64,000 bases of DNA from Alistipes timonensis (GCA_023663385.1 JAMPHO010000001.1:443220-507219); one strand, 5' to 3'; counted from the first letter of the stretch, positions 43,701-52,730 are shown. Notes: generated from the letters alone by a model not told the origin. Numbers and translations are program-made.

Positions 43701-44275
43701 TATACCCCTTCCGGTTCGACATCGACAGGTACCGCCTCGGAGTTATGGGCCACAACGACCTGGCGATGAATATGAACTACCATGTGTCGGTGCTCAAATC
43801 CCCCGTGCCGTTCAAGTTTGGCATTAATATAAAGGGTACGCCCGACAAGATGAAGATACGCCTCGGCGGAGCCAAGTTCAAGGACCGCATGGTGGTTGAG
43901 CGCCAGGCCATAGCCGACACTACCCGCGTGAACCTCGTGCAGCAGATCGAGCGCGTGTTCCGCAGCGGCATCTCCAAGGCCCGTCTCGGCAAACTCGAAT
44001 TCCCCGGCACCGACCGCGGGGCGGGAGAGGCAGCTGCGGGTGAAGCGTCGGCCCCGACACGCTCCGAGGGGAGGCGCAAACGCCTCGATCGGGCTTCGGA
44101 CGTGGCCGCGCCCACTGCCGGAATCAACGGCTCGGAGACCCTCACGGCCACCGACTCCCTTATAATGATAAAGCAGGGGATGATCGACAACCCCGGCAAT
44201 GGCCGTTTCCCGCTCTCGTCGCGTCCGCCGGAGGTCCCGGTGCTTCAGGGCGCTGAACCGCGCAAACATAAGTAA
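40712..44275 (+). CDS. AsmA-family giant envelope protein
   Basis: A 1187-residue protein anchored by one N-terminal helix (~31-54, WLGITVGAIAGLFVLVCALIVWIL) after a basic cytoplasmic tail. The rest is a long beta-rich AsmA-like periplasmic region: LTPLVEQQAGKFIDGTLDIERVELTFWRSFPHLIVEVDSLVL is the typical opening, and KGTPDKMKIRLGGAKF near 1048-1063 the typical close. There is an Arg/Ala-rich segment (~640-680) and a charged tail. AsmA proteins are now thought to be bridge-like lipid carriers between membranes. It is followed by a BspA-like gene after 9 bp. Confidence 0.88.
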   Translation: MDLDSDYNQIKEEPREPAPAPGKPLWKRVLKWLGITVGAIAGLFVLVCALIVWILTPARLTPLVEQQAGKFIDGTLDIERVELTFWRSFPHLIVEVDSLVLNSGALAGLPDSVAAKLPAGSEKLLSIKSFKGGVNVPALLVGKISLYDVAFTGPRVNLVQATDSVANYDIFPPSAPDEEPRDEGPLSIPEITINNFSITDAVPIRYVSVPDSLDVAVSLRNMSLEGSKAPFYALKIDGGLASPLLDDFDFKSVGFSALGNLTWDASDPLSLAVENLEVALDEFRVRVNATVDAADAPIISELRARAEGLSVEHIARHVPRAYASLVEPLKTDMEVGVSFSLTAPWNMADSVPPSFNAAIEIPRCSIQYQNARLDEFEANLTARYDGVAPDDSEFELEKLRVKGLGVDLSLEGVVTRVVSDPKVKGKFNGRLDFGAIPPRLAAELPMELSGVVEGNADFNLAASDFSGGRFHRANIAGDITLRRFLAEGDSIGRAFVELATLDFGTNGKFLAPDGAKVDSLLQVSLKVDSMSYTGMGVDVEARGFIAGAGAMNRGSSADTTEINPFGFRIAVDRLKFDSPADTLRARLRDASIAGALRRYKGDAKVPQMGLRVEAGMMFLGQSLTKVAMLKSNMDLTVHMRPSRRKAVADSIVAKARARAAAHRPDSAAIAAATAGNIDLRLDEKERSLLRRWDFSGRVTARRGRLVTPYFPLDNRLSHIDLRFNSDSVVLSNLSYRAGRSDFLVNGTISNLRRALTSRRGNTIRVALGVRSDTINVNEIVQALFAGPSLAQQADSAMVWSDSETDDGGLAQMADTVAAGPLLVPRNVEASLGIRADNILYSDLALRDFRGDVMVFDGAVNLRDLSASTDIGSVAVDGLYSAPSADDLQFGLGMRVSDFRLNRLESLIPAIDSLLPALKSFGGIVNADVAVTTDLMPNMDIDIPSLKAAIKIEGDSLVLLDPETFKTVSKWLLFKNKKNNMIDHMAVEVVIENSNIELYPFRFDIDRYRLGVMGHNDLAMNMNYHVSVLKSPVPFKFGINIKGTPDKMKIRLGGAKFKDRMVVERQAIADTTRVNLVQQIERVFRSGISKARLGKLEFPGTDRGAGEAAAGEASAPTRSEGRRKRLDRASDVAAPTAGINGSETLTATDSLIMIKQGMIDNPGNGRFPLSSRPPEVPVLQGAEPRKHK

Positions 44276-44284
44276 TAGCTTGCG

Positions 44285-45235
44285 ATGATAACGACGTTAC
44301 GCGCCGCCGCGGCGATTTCAGCGGCAATCTTGCTTGGCGCCTCGACACCTTGCGCCGCCTTTACCGTCGAAGGGGTGGAATACGCCCCCTTGTCGGCGGC
44401 TGAGGCGGAGGTGACGGGCGCCGACAAGACCCTCGCGGGCCGTGTGGCGATACCCGCCGCGGTGAGTTATGACGGCGCGACCTACGCGGTGACGGCGGTG
44501 GGGGATGGGGCTTTCGAGGATTGCTCGGCGGTTACCTCTTTGGAGATTCCTGGAAGCGTGGTGTCAGTGGGCAACGACGCGTTCAGTTTCTGCTCCTCGC
44601 TTGCGGAGGTGGTGATTGCCGACTCACCACGCCCGTTGTCGTTGGGGTACATACCGAACCTGAATGCGGGCATTTTCGCCGACGCGCCCCTTGCCAAACT
44701 CTACCTTGGCCGCGACTTAACCTACAATACCCGCCGGGGGCATTCCCCATTCTCCGGCTCGGAGGGCTTGAAGGAAGTGTCGATAGGCGCCGGGGTGTCG
44801 AAACTCGGAGAGCGCCTGTTCAGCGGGTGCGCGTCATTGAAAACCATAGCGTCCTCCGCCGCGGTGCCTCCGGCGGTCGGTGCCTCGGCATTCGCCGGGG
44901 TCGACGTGCAAGCGTGCCGCGTTACCGTGCCCATCGGCACGGTGGATGCCTATGCTTCGGCGGCGGGATGGTCGGCATTCGCCAATATCACCGACGGCGT
45001 GCAGTCGTCGGTAAGCGCTCCGGCGGCTGATGTATGTTCCAAACTATCGATCGGTCGCGGGCACCTGTCGGCTGAGTCGCTCCCTGAGGGCGCTACAATA
45101 ACCCTTTACAGTATTGACGGACGTGAAGCGCTTACCCTCGGAGGCTCCTCCATTGAGGCCTCTGTCGCACCGGGTATGTACATAATGCTGATACAGGCCG
45201 GCGACACAAGGGAAATAATGAAAGTAAGTTTCTGA
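44285..45235 (+). CDS. BspA-like leucine-rich-repeat protein with T9SS C-terminal signal
   Basis: A 316-residue secreted protein: signal peptide ~1-26, a short FTVEGVEYAPLS opening, LRR_5 repeats (~60-200: VGDGAFEDCSAVTSLEIPGSV, VGNDAFSFCSSLAEVVIAD, GERLFSGCASLKTIAS, SAFAGVDVQACRVTVPIGTVDAY), and a C-terminal T9SS type A-like tail (~245-316: ATITLYSIDGREALTLGGSS...VAPGMYIMLIQAGDTREIMKVSF). Probably exported by the T9SS to the surface as an adhesin or binder. It resembles the LRR part of the caspase at 17866. The regulator gene follows after 6 bp. Confidence 0.83.
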   Translation: MITTLRAAAAISAAILLGASTPCAAFTVEGVEYAPLSAAEAEVTGADKTLAGRVAIPAAVSYDGATYAVTAVGDGAFEDCSAVTSLEIPGSVVSVGNDAFSFCSSLAEVVIADSPRPLSLGYIPNLNAGIFADAPLAKLYLGRDLTYNTRRGHSPFSGSEGLKEVSIGAGVSKLGERLFSGCASLKTIASSAAVPPAVGASAFAGVDVQACRVTVPIGTVDAYASAAGWSAFANITDGVQSSVSAPAADVCSKLSIGRGHLSAESLPEGATITLYSIDGREALTLGGSSIEASVAPGMYIMLIQAGDTREIMKVSF

Positions 45236-45241
45236 GCTAAT

Positions 45242-47629
45242 ATGGGAGAAGGCGCGTCAGGTAGAATAACGGCCATTGTGTCGGCTTTGATCGTGGCTCT
45301 TGCCGCTTTCCCGGCGGGAGTGGTCACCCGCCATTTCGGCCCTGAGGAGGGGCTGGCCCACGACCATGTGCGCGACATCACCCAGGATTCCCGCGGATAT
45401 ATGTGGTTCGCCACCTGGACCGGGGTCGACCGCTTCGACGGCTACGAATTTCGCAACTACCGCTCCTTCCCCGGCGATTCCGTCAAACTCGACAACAACC
45501 GCGTGGAGCGGGTCGAGGAGGATGAGCAGGGGCGTATGTGGATCATGACTTACACCGGGCGCGTGTACTCCATCGACGGTGCAACGGGGCGCTTCTCCCT
45601 TGCCACGAGCGCCGACTCGGCCCGTTTCATCCGCCTGAGCCATCCTAAATGGAAAGTGCGCGACGAACTGGCCGACTTCGAGGTCGAAACGCCGCTGAGT
45701 TTCACCGACCGCGACGGCAACCTATGGCTCGCGCGCCGTACCGACGGAATCGACTATGTGTCGGCAGCGCCTGAGGCTTTCAAGTTTATCGACAGCGAGC
45801 CCCTCGAACCGATAGGGAACGACATACACAACCTCTACGCCGCTCCCGACGGACGGTTGTGGGCCACCTCGCGCGACAAGAGGGTTATGCTTTATGACTC
45901 GGCGGGGGGATACGTCGGGAATCTCGCTCCCGACGGGCGAGTGGTCGCCAACCCCTCTGTGTCATCCGGGCTGATGGTCTACTCGGCGTTTACCGACAGC
46001 CGCGGCCGGGTATGGCTCGGTACCAAGCAGAAGGAGCTCGCCGTGCTCACCCCTGCGGGGGATGGCCGGTTCGCGCTAAAGCGCTACCGCGAAGGTGAAA
46101 GGGGGCTGCGATGCGGTGATATATACGCTTTCGCCGAGGACTCCGCGGGGAATCTCTGGATCGGCACTTTTGGTGGAGGGGTCGCCAAGGTCGAGGAGGG
46201 GGCCGACGGGGAGCCGCTGTTCGAATTCCCCGCCCGATACCCTGCGGAGAGCGCCGGAAGGGTTCGCGAACTCGTGATGCTCGACAACGGGCTTATGGTA
46301 GGCGCCACAACCCGCGGAGTCGTGGCTTTCGACCCCTCTGCGCCAATCGATAGCATAAGCTTCCGTTTGCATACCACGGATCCGTCGCGCGGCGGGGCGC
46401 TGAGTAACAACGATGTGCTCGACATACTCCCAGCCGCCGACGGCTCGCTCTATTTCTCAGCCTATTCAGGGGGTATCGACCGACTCGCTTCGCCCGACGA
46501 ACTGATGGCCGAAAGCCCTGAGTTCAACAACCGCAACATCCGCGACGGGCTGGCTGTTGACCCCGTTCTGTCGGTCACCCAGGATGCCGAAGGGGGCTTC
46601 TGGGTGGTATCGCACAGCGCCATAGCCCGTTATGACGGAGATTGGAACCATATCGCGACCTACAATGCCGGGAACGCCGGGAGGCCATTCAGGCTTACCG
46701 AGGCACGGCCGCAGTCGCTCCCGGGCGGGCGGTTCGCGTTCGGCATAGGTGGCGGCCTTCTTATAATTGACCCGGCGGCGATAGCGAGCCGCGGTGTGCC
46801 CCGCTTCGCTGTTACGGAGGTCGAAGCCGGGGGAGAGCGGTTTACGGGGCTTCCCGCCGACGGGGTTATACGGCTCCCACGGGGCGACCGCGACCTTACA
46901 GCGCGTTTCGCCGCGCTGGATTTCGCCGGTGCCTCTAACATAATGTATGCCTACCGGCTCGACGACGGCGACTGGATGCCCCTCGGGCATGAGCGGGTTG
47001 TGCGCCTGTCGAGTCTCCCATCCGGCACCACCCGCATATCGCTGCGATGGACCGACGCTTACGGCGTATGGACCGATGAGCCGTTTGAGTTTGCGATAGA
47101 GGTTCCTCGTACCTGGCGCGAGATTGCCGGTGACTGCGCCATTGTTCTCTGCGCCGCGGCGGCTTTCGCCGCGATATTGTTCGCCGCGTTCCGCGAGTAT
47201 GGCCGGCGCAAACGTCGCCGCGCCCTTGAACGGTATATCGCCATGGCTCTCGGAGGGGGCGCGGGCGAAGGGAGTCACGCGGGTGCCGACGCGGTGGCCG
47301 GTGTGATGGCTGGAGTGTGCCGCGTTGTTGGCGAGCGCTACCCCGACAGCGCCCTACGGGCCGAGGATGTGGCCCGCGGGGTGGGGGTCGGGCGCGGCGA
47401 GCTCAGGCGCGTGGTGAAAGCCGCTGCCGGAATCTCCATCGAGGATTTCATCAGGGCCGTGCGCGTGCGCGCCGCCTCGCGGCTCCTCGCCGAGGGGAAG
47501 CTCAACGTGGCCGAGACCGCCTATCGCTGCGGCTTCAAGACACCGCAGTATATGGCTATGCTCTTCAAGGAGCAGACGGGGCTGACCCCCTCGGACTACG
47601 CCTCCAGGCGCCGAAAAAAATGTAAGTAA
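45242..47629 (+). CDS. Membrane-spanning one-component regulator: propeller sensor, Y_Y_Y, helix, AraC domain
   Basis: A 795-residue protein. Signal-like N-terminus, then two-component-regulator propeller repeats (~25-520: FGPEEGLAHDHVRDITQDSRGYMWFATWTGVDRFDG, LKLDNNRVERVEEDEQGRMWI-like, FAEDSAGNLWIGTFGGGVAKV), a Y_Y_Y domain (~540-620), one membrane helix (~628-650), and directly an AraC-type HTH (~690-795: ADVARGVGVGRGELRRVVKA-like, AETAYRCGFKTPQYMAMLFKEQTGLTPSDYASRRRK). Classic hybrid regulators have kinase and receiver domains between helix and HTH; here they are absent. It should sense a glycan in the periplasm and bind DNA while tethered. The probable target is the pectin esterase gene 120 bp downstream. 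Confidence 0.9.
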   Translation: MGEGASGRITAIVSALIVALAAFPAGVVTRHFGPEEGLAHDHVRDITQDSRGYMWFATWTGVDRFDGYEFRNYRSFPGDSVKLDNNRVERVEEDEQGRMWIMTYTGRVYSIDGATGRFSLATSADSARFIRLSHPKWKVRDELADFEVETPLSFTDRDGNLWLARRTDGIDYVSAAPEAFKFIDSEPLEPIGNDIHNLYAAPDGRLWATSRDKRVMLYDSAGGYVGNLAPDGRVVANPSVSSGLMVYSAFTDSRGRVWLGTKQKELAVLTPAGDGRFALKRYREGERGLRCGDIYAFAEDSAGNLWIGTFGGGVAKVEEGADGEPLFEFPARYPAESAGRVRELVMLDNGLMVGATTRGVVAFDPSAPIDSISFRLHTTDPSRGGALSNNDVLDILPAADGSLYFSAYSGGIDRLASPDELMAESPEFNNRNIRDGLAVDPVLSVTQDAEGGFWVVSHSAIARYDGDWNHIATYNAGNAGRPFRLTEARPQSLPGGRFAFGIGGGLLIIDPAAIASRGVPRFAVTEVEAGGERFTGLPADGVIRLPRGDRDLTARFAALDFAGASNIMYAYRLDDGDWMPLGHERVVRLSSLPSGTTRISLRWTDAYGVWTDEPFEFAIEVPRTWREIAGDCAIVLCAAAAFAAILFAAFREYGRRKRRRALERYIAMALGGGAGEGSHAGADAVAGVMAGVCRVVGERYPDSALRAEDVARGVGVGRGELRRVVKAAAGISIEDFIRAVRVRAASRLLAEGKLNVAETAYRCGFKTPQYMAMLFKEQTGLTPSDYASRRRKKCK

Positions 47630-47647
47630 TTAAGATTTACAAAATCA

Positions 47648-47716
47648 AGCGGCAGTTTTCACGCCTTTGAGCGGCAATTTTTGCTCCATGCGGCGATAGG
47701 CAAGTCAATAATTTCG
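47648..47716 (+). promoter_or_regulatory. Promoter and candidate regulator operator for the pectin esterase gene
   Basis: Direct repeat AGCGGCAGTTTT (47648-47659) and AGCGGCAATTTT (47670-47681), period 22. A TAATTTCG -7-like box is at 47709-47716, 34 bases before the ATG. The proximal repeat starts 39 bases before the -7 box, where an AraC-type activator would touch RNA polymerase. The promoter at 63322-63388 has the same build. Confidence 0.6.
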
Positions 47717-47749
47717 CGGTAAAACCAATCACAAGAAATTGATTTTACC

Positions 47750-50700
47750 ATGAAAAAAATCAAAAAGCTATTATTGTCGGCTTTGCTGGCCGCGCTCCCC
47801 GCGGGGATGGCGGCAGCCACGCTCTACACCTGTGGCGACAGCACCATGGCCGACTATGCGACTGACGGCTCAACGCCCACCCGCGGCTGGGGCCAGTATT
47901 TCGGCGCGTTTTTCAACGACGACATCACCGTAGTCAACCGCGGCAAGGGTGGTATGGATGTGCGGGGGTTCTACGATGGCGCCGCATATTGGCCCACCAT
48001 TAAGAAAGCGCTACAGCCCGGCGACTATGTGCTGCTCCAGTTCGCCCACAACGATGAGAAGAACGGCGGCATGGACGGCCAGCAGCTCTACGACTATTAC
48101 ATCGCTAAGGGTGACCAGACCGCCGCGGCCGCTGTTGATAAGCGCGGTTCCATACCCCACGACACCTATGTGAAGACACTCCGCAAACTTGTCGCGGAAA
48201 TCCGCGAGAAAGGGGCTACACCGCTCTTCGCTTCCTCGGTTTGCCGTATGAATTTCTCCAATGGCGACATCCGCCGCGCCGGGCGCCATGACCTCGGCGA
48301 TAGCTTCAGCCTGCTTACCGCGAACGGCCCCACGACGGGCAACAAGGTGGCTGCCGACGACCATTCCATGGACTTCCGCTGGCAGATGGAGCAGCTCGCC
48401 GCCGAGCTTGACGTTCCCTTCTTCGACCTTACAGAGTCGACCCGCCAGCTCTTCGTGAAGTACGGCGATGCCAAGTGCCACGAGCTCCTCTCCGACGGCA
48501 ACGGCTCAACGCACCTCAGTGTGGCCGGCGCGGCCCTGATTGCCCGGCAGTGCGCCGAGCTGATGAGCAAGCAGGGCGTGCTCGCCGACAAAATCAATAT
48601 CAGCGACGCCGGACTCAGCATCACACCCGCCGACGGCAACCTTGGCGAGGCTTACACCGGCAACGTGCTGACCAAGGAGTTTACAATGACCGGCTTCGGT
48701 CTCGCTCCCGAAAGCGGCAACGTCACCGTCAGCTCCGACGGCGCTTTCGAACTCTCGACCGACAAGGCGCGCTGGAGCAACTCCATCGAACTTTCCTACG
48801 ATGGCGGTACCCTCATCGGTACTTTCTTCGTGAAAGCCTCGCTGAAGAATCCCGGCGCCCTGCAGGGCACCCTTACCGCCTCGGCTTCGAACTCCACGGT
48901 TTCGATTCCCGTTTCAGCTAACGGAGTCGCAATTCCTGGTAGCGGCGCGGTGAGCGTGGCCTGGCCCCTGCTCTCCGATATGAATTACGCGCTCGACGGA
49001 GAAGCCGAGGTAGTCGCCATGAAGCTCGTCGGCATGGAGGCCGCCGGTTTCGACGGCGGCATCAACCTGCTCCCCGCCGGTGGCAGCTGGCCCGCCGGTG
49101 ACATCGACGAATCGCCGACCCGATATATCGAATTCGGCATCAAGGCCCCCCAGGGGAAGACAATCCAGGTAAACAAGATGGCCCTCAAGCTCGGCGGAAT
49201 CTCCACCGATGCGATGCAGTGCCATGTAAGCTACTCCAAGGAAGCCGGATTCGGTTCTCCGAGAACATTCTACAGCCCGTCGACTATGGCGAAGGACGTT
49301 ATGAACGACGTTTCGACCTCCGACCTGGTGAATGTCGGCGAGGGTGAGACCCTTCTGCTCCGCGTTTATCCCTGGACCACCGGCGCCGTTTCCAACGCCC
49401 CTCTGCGTATTGCCGGAGTTGAAATCGGCGGTTATGTAAGCAACGCCTCGACCACCGTGTCGCTCGCCTGGCCCCTCGACAAGGGTGCCTCCAACCCTTC
49501 GACCGCTGATACCACCAGCGACTCCTTCTCCTTCACGAGCCATTCCGTAGGTTCGGAAATCACCGCCACCGGCACTTCGAAACCCGCCGACCGCACCGGC
49601 ACCATGTACCAGCCCGCGGTCAACAACCAGAACGGCTACACAGAGGCCGGTTCGATCGCTTTCTCCGTCCGTCCCAAATACGGCATCACTTTCCAGCCTA
49701 AAAAGGTCTCCTTCTACGCTACCCGCAACGGCACCGACGGCGGCAAGCTCAACTGCGTGCTTGATGTCGACGGCGCCACTACCGAACTCGGCAAGGACCT
49801 CGAACCGGTGCGCAACAACAACGAGGCGCTCGGCAAGCAGAAATACTTCGAGTTCGACGTCAACGGTGTGGTTGTATACAACAACACAATGACCCTCCGC
49901 ATCGGCATTTCGGCCCTTGGCAACACCAAGACCATCACCATCCACGACGTTGTTGTAGAAGGTGAGGTTTCCGGCCAGGAGATTCCCGTGCCCTCCTACA
50001 CCATCACCGCCGTGCCCTCGATTGCCGAGGCAGGCACCGTGACCATAACCCCCAACACCCCCACGATCGAAGAGAATGTGGAGGTTACAGTCGCCGCCAC
50101 CGAGAATTTCGGCTACCGCTTCACAGGCTGGAGCGTGGGTGGCGAAACCGTTTCCACCGCCAACCCCTACAAGTTCTCAGCCGCCTCCGACCTGGCGCTC
50201 GTTGCCGACTACGACCGTCTGACGGTTTATCCCCTCGAACTCGCCATCGAAGGTGGCGCCAACGACTATATGGTGAACGTGGCCCCCGAGGGTCACGTCA
50301 TTGACGGCGTGCGCTACTATGAGGCCGGTACCGAGGTGGTGCTCTCCGCCTCCAACAACCGTGTGGTCACCTTTACCAACTGGGAGGATAATACCACCGC
50401 CCCCGAGCGCGAAGTGCGTATGGACTCCCCCAAAGCAGTTACGGCCACCTTCTCGACCGATGACTTTATCGTCGGCTGGGACTTCCGCAACGACGAACCC
50501 GGTTCGGAGCGCGCCGCCGACTTCCGTGCCGAGTCGGACAACGCGGGCCTGATGTCGCTCCACAACGAAAACGGCGAGACTTCGGGCTGGCTCCCCCGCG
50601 GCGTGAACCGCGGTGACGAGAATGGCCGTTACGCCGCCCGCATCTGGAAGGTGCGCACCTCGAAACTCTTCTTCGAGGCTTCGTTCTCAACCAAAGGCTA

Positions 50701-52639
50701 CACCGACATCACCGTAGGCTCCGCCCTCAGCTGCTCCTACAACACCTACAGCCGCTTCTTCGTGCAGTACTCGCTCGACGGCAAGGAGTATAAGACCCTC
50801 GGCGAGATGGCTCCCGGCAACCGCGTGTGGACCGACGCCGACTTCAAGCTCCCCGCCGACGCCAATGACTTCGGCCGAGTGTATGTGCGTTGGTACCCCG
50901 ACTTCGATTCCGAACTGATCGGCAACGCGACCGACTACGACGGCCTGGCAATCACCGATGTGTTCGTGCTCGGTTTGCCCCTCGCCGCTGACGACAACGT
51001 GGCTCCGAAACTTACTACCTCCATCCCCGCCGACAACGCCACCGGCGCTTCGGTCAATGGTTCGGTAGTGCTCACCTACGACGAGAAAATCATCCTCGGC
51101 AGCGGTGCGGCCACTCTCGACGGAAAGTCGGTTACCCCGACCATCTCCGGCAAGAGCGCCGTGTTCCGCTACACCGGCCTTGACTACAACACCACCTACA
51201 CCTTCAGTATGCCCGCCGGCGTGATTACCGACCGCAGCGGCAACGCTGCCCCCGCCGCCACACTCACGTTCACCACTATGGAGCGTGTTCAGCCCGAGGC
51301 GCGTCTCTTCGACGCCGTTGTGGCTCTCGACGGCACTGGTGACTACGCTTCCGTGCAGGCCGCCATCGACGCCGCTCCCGCCGGACGCGTGAAGCCCTGG
51401 CTTATATTCGTGAAGAACGGCAACTACAAGGAACACGTCGACATACCCTCGACCAAGCCCTTCATCCACATCATCGGCCAGGACCGCGAAAAGACCGTGG
51501 TGCTTGACGACAAACTTTGCGGCGGCGACAACGCCGTACACGTCAGCGTGGGCGCTACCGTGGTTGTAAACGCCAACGACTGCTTCTTCGAGAACATCAC
51601 CCTTGAGAACTCCTACGGCCACGAGCAGCAGAACGGCCCCCAGGCACTGGCACTCAACACTTCCGGCGACCGCACGATTTTCAACAACGTCGCCATGCTC
51701 TCCTACCAGGATACCTGGATTACCCCCGGCAAGTCGGCCTACCGCGCCTATGTCAAGAACTCGCTGATCGAGGGTGCCGTCGACTTCATCTACAACAGCG
51801 GCGACATCTACATCGAAAACACCACTCTGCTGATTACCCGCGACTCGGGTGGCTATATCGTGGCTCCCTCGCACGACAAGGATGTGGCCTGGGGCTATGT
51901 GTTCCGCGACTGCGTGATCACGGCGCCCGGCGACCCCTCGAAGACCACCGTATGGCTCGGCCGCCCCTGGCACAACTACCCCAAGACAGTGTTCCTCAAC
52001 ACCCGCGCCGAGGTGAACATCCCCGCTACCGGCTGGTATGACCATATGGGCGGACTCCCCGTAATCTGGGCCGAGTGGAACACCACCGACGCCAACGGCA
52101 ACCTCGTTGACCTCTCGCAGCGCCGCGACACCTACTACCGCGAGGAGAACGGCCAGAAAGTCTACGGCACCGCCAAAAACCGCCTTACCGACGAGGAAGC
52201 CGCCGAGTACACCGTAGCCAACGTGCTCTCCGGCAGCGACTCCTGGCAACCCGCCATCAAAACCGAGGCTTGCGCCACCCCGCGCCCCGCGGTGAGCGGT
52301 TCGATAATCGAATGGGAAACTGTTCCTTACGCTATCTGCTATGTTGTGACCGATGGTGACACCGTTGTCGACATCACAACCGACACTATGACGGAGCTTC
52401 CCGCCGGCCGTGCCAACGGCAACTATGCCGTGCAGGCAGTCAACGAGTTCGGCGGACTCTCAGCCAAGGGCCTTCCCGGCACCACCGGCATCAGAGCTGT
52501 TGACGCGGAAGAGTGCGAAATCGTGGCCGTCTACGACCTCCAGGGTCGTCCGCTGGCCCGTCCGACCCGCGGCGTGAACATCGTGTGCAAGCGCGCTCGC
52601 TCCGGCGAAACTTTCGTCGAGAAACTGATCCTCAAATAA
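47750..52639 (+). CDS. Giant two-esterase pectin enzyme: rhamnogalacturonan acetylesterase-like plus CE8 pectinesterase, T9SS cargo
   Basis: A 1629-residue secreted protein. Signal peptide ~1-23; SGNH domain (~25-265) like CE12 rhamnogalacturonan acetylesterases with nucleophile Ser31 in CGDSTMA, FAHNDEKNGG and DGNGSTHLS; beta modules to ~745; two InlB-like B-repeats (~749-900); a jelly-roll-like module (~905-1085); Ig-like Big_5 (~1085-1185, PKLTTSIPADNATGASVNG); CE8 pectin methylesterase beta-helix (~1187-1500) with GPQALAL, SYQDTW, the acid in GAVDFIYNSG and LGRPW; T9SS type A-like tail (~1555-1629, VYDLQGRPLA...ETFVEKLILK). It can remove both acetyl and methyl groups from pectin, opening it to GH28 or lyases. 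Confidence 0.93.
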   Translation: MKKIKKLLLSALLAALPAGMAAATLYTCGDSTMADYATDGSTPTRGWGQYFGAFFNDDITVVNRGKGGMDVRGFYDGAAYWPTIKKALQPGDYVLLQFAHNDEKNGGMDGQQLYDYYIAKGDQTAAAAVDKRGSIPHDTYVKTLRKLVAEIREKGATPLFASSVCRMNFSNGDIRRAGRHDLGDSFSLLTANGPTTGNKVAADDHSMDFRWQMEQLAAELDVPFFDLTESTRQLFVKYGDAKCHELLSDGNGSTHLSVAGAALIARQCAELMSKQGVLADKINISDAGLSITPADGNLGEAYTGNVLTKEFTMTGFGLAPESGNVTVSSDGAFELSTDKARWSNSIELSYDGGTLIGTFFVKASLKNPGALQGTLTASASNSTVSIPVSANGVAIPGSGAVSVAWPLLSDMNYALDGEAEVVAMKLVGMEAAGFDGGINLLPAGGSWPAGDIDESPTRYIEFGIKAPQGKTIQVNKMALKLGGISTDAMQCHVSYSKEAGFGSPRTFYSPSTMAKDVMNDVSTSDLVNVGEGETLLLRVYPWTTGAVSNAPLRIAGVEIGGYVSNASTTVSLAWPLDKGASNPSTADTTSDSFSFTSHSVGSEITATGTSKPADRTGTMYQPAVNNQNGYTEAGSIAFSVRPKYGITFQPKKVSFYATRNGTDGGKLNCVLDVDGATTELGKDLEPVRNNNEALGKQKYFEFDVNGVVVYNNTMTLRIGISALGNTKTITIHDVVVEGEVSGQEIPVPSYTITAVPSIAEAGTVTITPNTPTIEENVEVTVAATENFGYRFTGWSVGGETVSTANPYKFSAASDLALVADYDRLTVYPLELAIEGGANDYMVNVAPEGHVIDGVRYYEAGTEVVLSASNNRVVTFTNWEDNTTAPEREVRMDSPKAVTATFSTDDFIVGWDFRNDEPGSERAADFRAESDNAGLMSLHNENGETSGWLPRGVNRGDENGRYAARIWKVRTSKLFFEASFSTKGYTDITVGSALSCSYNTYSRFFVQYSLDGKEYKTLGEMAPGNRVWTDADFKLPADANDFGRVYVRWYPDFDSELIGNATDYDGLAITDVFVLGLPLAADDNVAPKLTTSIPADNATGASVNGSVVLTYDEKIILGSGAATLDGKSVTPTISGKSAVFRYTGLDYNTTYTFSMPAGVITDRSGNAAPAATLTFTTMERVQPEARLFDAVVALDGTGDYASVQAAIDAAPAGRVKPWLIFVKNGNYKEHVDIPSTKPFIHIIGQDREKTVVLDDKLCGGDNAVHVSVGATVVVNANDCFFENITLENSYGHEQQNGPQALALNTSGDRTIFNNVAMLSYQDTWITPGKSAYRAYVKNSLIEGAVDFIYNSGDIYIENTTLLITRDSGGYIVAPSHDKDVAWGYVFRDCVITAPGDPSKTTVWLGRPWHNYPKTVFLNTRAEVNIPATGWYDHMGGLPVIWAEWNTTDANGNLVDLSQRRDTYYREENGQKVYGTAKNRLTDEEAAEYTVANVLSGSDSWQPAIKTEACATPRPAVSGSIIEWETVPYAICYVVTDGDTVVDITTDTMTELPAGRANGNYAVQAVNEFGGLSAKGLPGTTGIRAVDAEECEIVAVYDLQGRPLARPTRGVNIVCKRARSGETFVEKLILK

Positions 52640-52674
52640 CCGCTAAGTCAGGTTTAGATAATATAGGTCCGCAA

Positions 52675-52714
52675 GGCGCCGCGTCGGTCATCCCCGACCC
52701 GGCGCCTTCTTTTT
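52675..52714 (+). terminator. Intrinsic terminator after the pectin esterase gene
   Basis: GGCGCCGCGTCGG (52675-52687) pairs with CCGACCCGGCGCC (52694-52706) with one C-C mismatch, followed by TTCTTTTTT. Confidence 0.9.
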
Positions 52715-52730
52715 TCGCTGATTTTAAATG

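Noticed and set aside
50687-52249. A 520-codon open frame on the minus strand inside the pectin esterase gene
   Set aside because: It is a shadow of GC-rich third positions in the real plus-strand gene; its translation is rich in G, V and H with no domain. The same holds for long antisense frames at 4335-5927, 9347-10390, 23643-25004, 25630-27042 and 54961-56436.
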